The notes beneath the pieces were generated by a model. It did no database searches. It worked only from the letters and a program-made list of their open reading frames with translations, and had not been told where the DNA came from. From NCBI GenBank assembly GCA_034359265.1, contig CP136890.1:103379501-103443500 (forward strand): 64,000 nucleotides of DNA. Direction: 5' to 3'. Source of the stretch: Canna indica (lineage: Eukaryota > Streptophyta > Magnoliopsida > Zingiberales > Cannaceae). The stretch's first letter is position 1. The number at the start of each line of letters is the position of its first letter. Shown one piece after another: positions 59,911-64,000 of the stretch. The translations under genes were made by a program, and so were the position numbers.

Positions 59911-61759
59911 CAAGCCAACTCAATTGAATTCCGTTTTCATTTCTGTTAGGTTTTTTGCAAGCATGGATTGGCTTGGCTAGGCCAGTCTCGGCTTGGATAG
60001 CTAAGCCTAGCCAAGCTTTATGTGGGGTTGGCTTGGCACAGCTCGGCTTGGCTCATCTCGGATTGGCTTGGCTGGGCTGGGCTGGGCTTGGCTTGACTTG
60101 GCTTGGCTTGGCTTGGCTTGACTTGACTTGGCTTGGCTTGGCTTGGTTTGGCTTGGCTTAGCTTAGCTTGGCTTGGCTCGGCTCGGCTCGGCTCGGCTCG
60201 GCTGAGCTTGGCTGGGCTTCGCTAGGCTCAACTATGCTCGAGTCGGCTCGGCTCTGCAAGGCTAGGTTCAATTCACTTCAGCTTTGCTCATCTCGGCTAG
60301 GATAGGCAGTTGGCTCGGTTAGGCGTGAACGACTCGGCGTAGCTTATCAAATAGATAGGCTAAACCGAGCCGAGACGAGCGAAGTTGAGCTTATTCATGT
60401 CTGAGCCGGTTCGAGCTGAGCTAAGTGTGCCAAATCGAGCCAAGCTCAGTTTAGCCAAGATAAGACGGGCCGAGTCTAGTCGAGCCTAGCCAAGCCGAGC
60501 CGTTCGCGGCTAACCTAACCAACTACTTATCCTAGCTGAGACGAGCCAAACTGAGCTGACCCGAGCCTAGCCTAGCAGAGCCGAGTCGAGCCAAGTTGAG
60601 CCTTGCTAAGCCCAGCCAATCCAAGCCAAGCCAAGCCAAGACAAGCCAAGCCAAGCCAAGCCAAGCCAAGACAAGCCAAGCCAAGCCAAGCCAAGCCAAG
60701 CCAAGTCAAGCCAAGCCCAGCCAAGCTAAGTGAAGCCAAGCCCAACCAAGCTGAGCCAAGCCGAGCCGTGTCAAGCCAAGCCTATCCTAGCCAACCTCAC
60801 ATCATGCGTAGAATTTTTTTCGAACTCAATTGATTTCTGTTTCCGTTAATGTCAGATTTTTTGCAAGCATGGATTGGCTTGGCCAGGCCAGTATCGGCAT
60901 GGATAGCCAAGCCTAGCCAAGCTTGATGTGAGCTTGGCTTGGCACGGCTCGGCTAGGCTCATCTCGGCTTAGCTTGGCTGGGCTGGGCTTGGCTTGGCTT
61001 GGCTTGGCTGGGCTTGGCTTGGTTTGGCTTGACTTTGCTTGGTTTGGCTTGGCTTTTCTTGGCTTGGCTTTTCTTGGCTTGGCTGGGCTTGGCTGGGCTT
61101 GGCTAGGCTCAACTAGTCTCGACTCGGCTTGGCTCTGAAAGGCTTTGCTCATCTCGGCTAAGTTAGGCAGTTGGCTTGGTTAGGCGAGAATGACTCGGCG
61201 TAGCTTAACAAATAGATAGGCTAAGCCGAGCCGAGACGAGCGAAGTTGAGCTTAATCAAGTACGAGCTGGTTCGAGCTGAGCTAAGTGTGCCAAACCGAG
61301 CCAAGCTCAGTTCAGCCAAGCTAAGACTGGCCGAGTCTAGTCAAGCCTAGCCAAGCCGAGCCGTTCGCGCCTAACCTAACCAACTGCTTAACCTAGTTGA
61401 GGCGAGCGAAACTGAGCTGACCTGAGCCTAGCCTAGCATAGCCAAGCCGAACCAAGCCAAGCCAAGCTCAGCCAAGCCAAGCCAAGCTCAGCCAAGCCAA
61501 GCCAAGCCAAGCCAAGCCAAGCCTAGCCAAGCCTAGCCAAGCCAAGCCAAGCCCAGCCAAGCCGAGCCAAGCCGAGCCGTGTCAAGCCAAGCCTGGATTT
61601 TTTGCAAGCATGGATTGGCTTGGCCAGGCCAGTATCGGCATGGACAGCCAAGCCTAGGCTAGGCTCATCTCGGCTTAGCTTGGCTGGGCTTGGCACGGCT
61701 CGGCTAGGCTTGGCACGGCTCGGCTAGGCTCATCTCGGCTTAGCTTGGCTGGGCTTGGC

Positions 61760-63390
61760 TTGGCTTGGCTCGACTCGGCTTGGCTCGGCTCGGCTCAGCT
61801 CGGCTCGGCTTGGCTTGGCTGGGCTTCGCTTGGCTCAGCTATGCTCGAGTCGGCTCGACTCTGCAAGGCTAGGTTCAAGTCACTTCAGCTTTGCATATCT
61901 CGGCTAGGATAAGCAGTGTGACAAACCGAGCCAAGCTCAGTTTAACGAAGATAAGACAGGCCGAGTCTAGTCGAGCCTAGCCAAGCCGAGCCGTTCGCGG
62001 CTAACCTAACCAACTACTTATCCTAGCTTAGACGAGCCAAACTGGGCTGACCTGAGCCAAGTCGAGCCAAGTTGAGCCTTGCTAAGCCAAGCCAAGCCAA
62101 GCCAAGCCAAGCCAAGCCAAGTCAATTCAAGCCAAGCCAAGCCAAGCCAAGCCAAGTCAAGCCAAGCCCAGCCAAGCCAAGCCCAGCCAAGCTGAGCCAA
62201 GCCGAGCCGTGTCTTGCCAAGCCTATCCTAGCCAACCTCACATGATGCGTAGAATTTTTTTCGAACTCGATTGATTTCTGTTTTCGTTAATGTCAGATTT
62301 TTTGCAAGCATGGATTGGCTTGGCCAGGCCAGTATCGGCATGGATAGCCAAGCCTAGCCAAGCTTGATGTGAGCTTGGCTTGGCACGGCTCGGCTAGGCT
62401 CATCTCGGCTTAGCTTGGCTGGGCTTGGCTTGGCTTGGCTTGGCTTGGCTGGGCTTGGCTTAGCTTGGCTTGGCTTGGCTTGGTTTGGCTTGACTTTGCT
62501 TTTCTGGGCTTGGCTTAGCTTAATCAAGTTCGAGCTAGTTCGAGCTGAGCTAAGTGTGCCAAACCGAGCCAAGCTCAGTTCAGCCAAGCTAAAACTGGGC
62601 GAGTCTAGTCAAGCCTAGCCAACTCGAGCCGTTCGCGCCTAACCTAATCAACTGTTTAACCTAGTTGAGACGAGCCAAACTGAGCTGACCTGACCCTAGC
62701 CTAGCATAGCCAAGCCGAGCCAAGCCAAGCCAACCTCAGCCAAGCCAAGCCAAGCCAAGCCATGTCAAGCATAGCCTAGCCAAGCCCAGCCAAGCCCAGC
62801 CAAGCCCAGCCAAGCTGAGTCAAGCCGGGCCGTGTCAAGCCAAGTCAAGCCAAGCCTATCCTAGCCAACCTCACATCATGCGTAGAATTTTTTTCGAACT
62901 CAATTGAATTGCGTTTCCATTTCTGCCATATTTTTTGCAAGCATGGATTGACTTGACTAGGTCAGTCTCGGCTTGGATAGCCAAGCCTAGCCAAGCTTGA
63001 TGTGAGCATGGCTTGGCATGGCTCGGCTTGGCTAATCTCGGATTGGCTTGGCTGGGCTTGGCTTGGCTTATCTTGGGTTGGCTTGGCTTGGCTTGGCTCG
63101 GCTCGGCTCGGCTCGGCTCGGCTTGGCTTGGCTGAGCTTGGCTGGGCTTCGCTAGGCTCAACTATGCTCGAGTTGGCTCAACTCTGCAAGGCTAGGTTCA
63201 AGTCACTTCAGCTTTGCACATCTCGGCTAGGATAGGCAGTTGGCTCGGTTAGGCGTGAACGACTCGCTGTAGCTTATCAAATAGATAGGCTAAGCCGAGC
63301 CGAGACGAGCGAAGTTGAGCTTAATCATGTCCGAGTCGGTTCGAGCTGAGCTAAGTGTGCCAAACCGAGCCAAGCTCAATTTAGCCAAGA
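61760..63390 (+). repeat. Segmental duplication, right copy (partner 57180-58960)
   Basis: See the left copy for the shared landmarks. This copy has GGATAAGCAGTGTGAC at the shared deletion junction (about 61908) and a shorter interval between its two spacers (62240 and 62876). Confidence 0.75.
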
Positions 63391-63522
63391 TAAGACGGGC
63401 CGAGTCTAGTCGAGCCGTTCGCGCCTAACCTAACCAACTCTTTATCCTAACTGAGACGAGCCAAACCGAGCTGACCTGAGCCTAGCCTAGCAGAGCCGAG
63501 TCGAGCCAAGTTGAGCCTTGCT

Positions 63523-63595
63523 AAGCCAAGCCAAGCCAAGCCAAGCCAAGCCAAGCCAAGCCAAGCCAAGCCAAGCCAAGCCAAGCCAAGCCAAG
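63523..63595 (-). repeat. Pure (GGCTT)n run, about 14 units
   Basis: Uninterrupted AAGCC on the plus strand for about 73 bp, continuing to about 63654 with only a few changed bases. Confidence 0.93.
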
Positions 63596-64000
63596 CTAAG
63601 CCAAGCCAAGCTAAGCGAAGCCAAGCCAAGCCAAGCCAAGCCAAGCCAAGCCAAACCGAGCCAAGCCAAGCCAAGCCGAGCCGTGTCAAGCCAAGCCTAT
63701 CCTAGCCAACCTCAGATCATGCGTTGAATTTTTTTCGAACTCAATTGAATTCCGTTTTCGTTTCTGTCAGATTTTTTGCAAGCATGGATTGGCTTGGCCA
63801 GGCCAGTCTCGGATTGGATAGCCAAGCCTAGCCATGCAAGATGTGAGCTTGGCACGGCTCGGCTAGGCTCATCTCGGCTTGGCTTGGCTAGGCCTGGCTC
63901 AACTTGGCTTGGCTTGGCTTGGCTGGGCTTGGCTTAGCTTGGCTTGGTTAGGCTTGGTTTGGCTTGACTTTGCTTGGCTTGGCTTGACTTTTCTTGGCTT

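Larger units (their letters stand above)
54000..64000. repeat. GGCTN satellite domain, homogenised right part (10 kb)
   Basis: After about 54.4 kb all complete spacers lie on the plus strand (about 56197, 57670, 58435, 60797, 62240, 62876 and 63712), with shortened ones at about 55289, 59330 and 59920. Each is typically followed by GCAAGCATGGATTGGCTTGG and preceded by a run of nearly pure AAGCC pentamers. Spacer sequence here has drifted to TCAATTGAATTCCG or TCGATTGATTTCTG variants. The domain continues past the window. Purity of the pentamer runs is visibly higher than further left. Confidence 0.9.

Noticed and set aside
14988..64000. Telomere-like repeat
   Set aside because: The pentamer GGCTT differs from plant telomere repeats (TTTAGGG) and is interspersed with long modules; AAACCCTAG occurs only once, in the leader-like segment at about 41510.

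Overview
This window looks like nuclear DNA of a flowering plant, most likely from a heterochromatic block. The evidence is the set of plant-type DNA transposons (CACTA/En-Spm with a Transposase_24-like gene remnant, a Mutator-like element with a 9-bp target duplication, hAT elements with 8-bp target duplications, a DUF659-type hAT transposase fragment) set in tens of kilobases of tandem satellite. I see no intact host gene, rRNA, tRNA or CRISPR array. Almost every open frame beyond 15 kb is a by-product of a pentanucleotide repeat.

Layout. (1) 1-5587 is the right-hand part of a CACTA element whose decayed gene (exons at about 798-979, 1054-1177, 1270-1667 and 4689-5115) is interrupted inside an intron by a 2.93-kb Mutator-like element (1689-4622). 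That element holds an older hAT-like remnant, which itself holds a 692-bp hAT element (3465-4156). (2) 5588-6105 is a short block of GGCTN-family repeat. (3) 6106-14987 is a satellite with a monomer of about 294 bp, forward to 8129 and reverse from 8130; its last 3.9 kb is a 1,027-bp higher-order repeat. (4) 14988-23677 is a GGCTN domain. (5) 23678-34790 is the 294-bp satellite again, forward to about 33070 and then reverse. (6) 34795-64000 is GGCTN domain, interrupted at about 40050-41568 by a piece of a hAT-type transposase gene with its A-rich upstream region.

The blocks between 5.57 and 35.35 kb are arranged as a giant imperfect inverted duplication. The outer arms match closely, both orientation switches of the 294-bp satellite share the same junction, and the right arm ends in a 16-bp stub of the CACTA terminus. 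The GGCTN family is a mosaic of pentamers (GGCTT, GGCTC, GGCTA, GGCTG and their complements) with recurring longer modules. One spacer module shares a core of about 60-70 bp with the 294-bp satellite, so the two satellites appear to be related.

Taken together this is a repeat landscape rather than a set of cooperating genes. Its interest lies in how the satellites arose, in the inverted duplication with a transposon-terminus breakpoint, and in the strand-switching G-rich/C-rich pentamer domains, which grow purer toward the right end.
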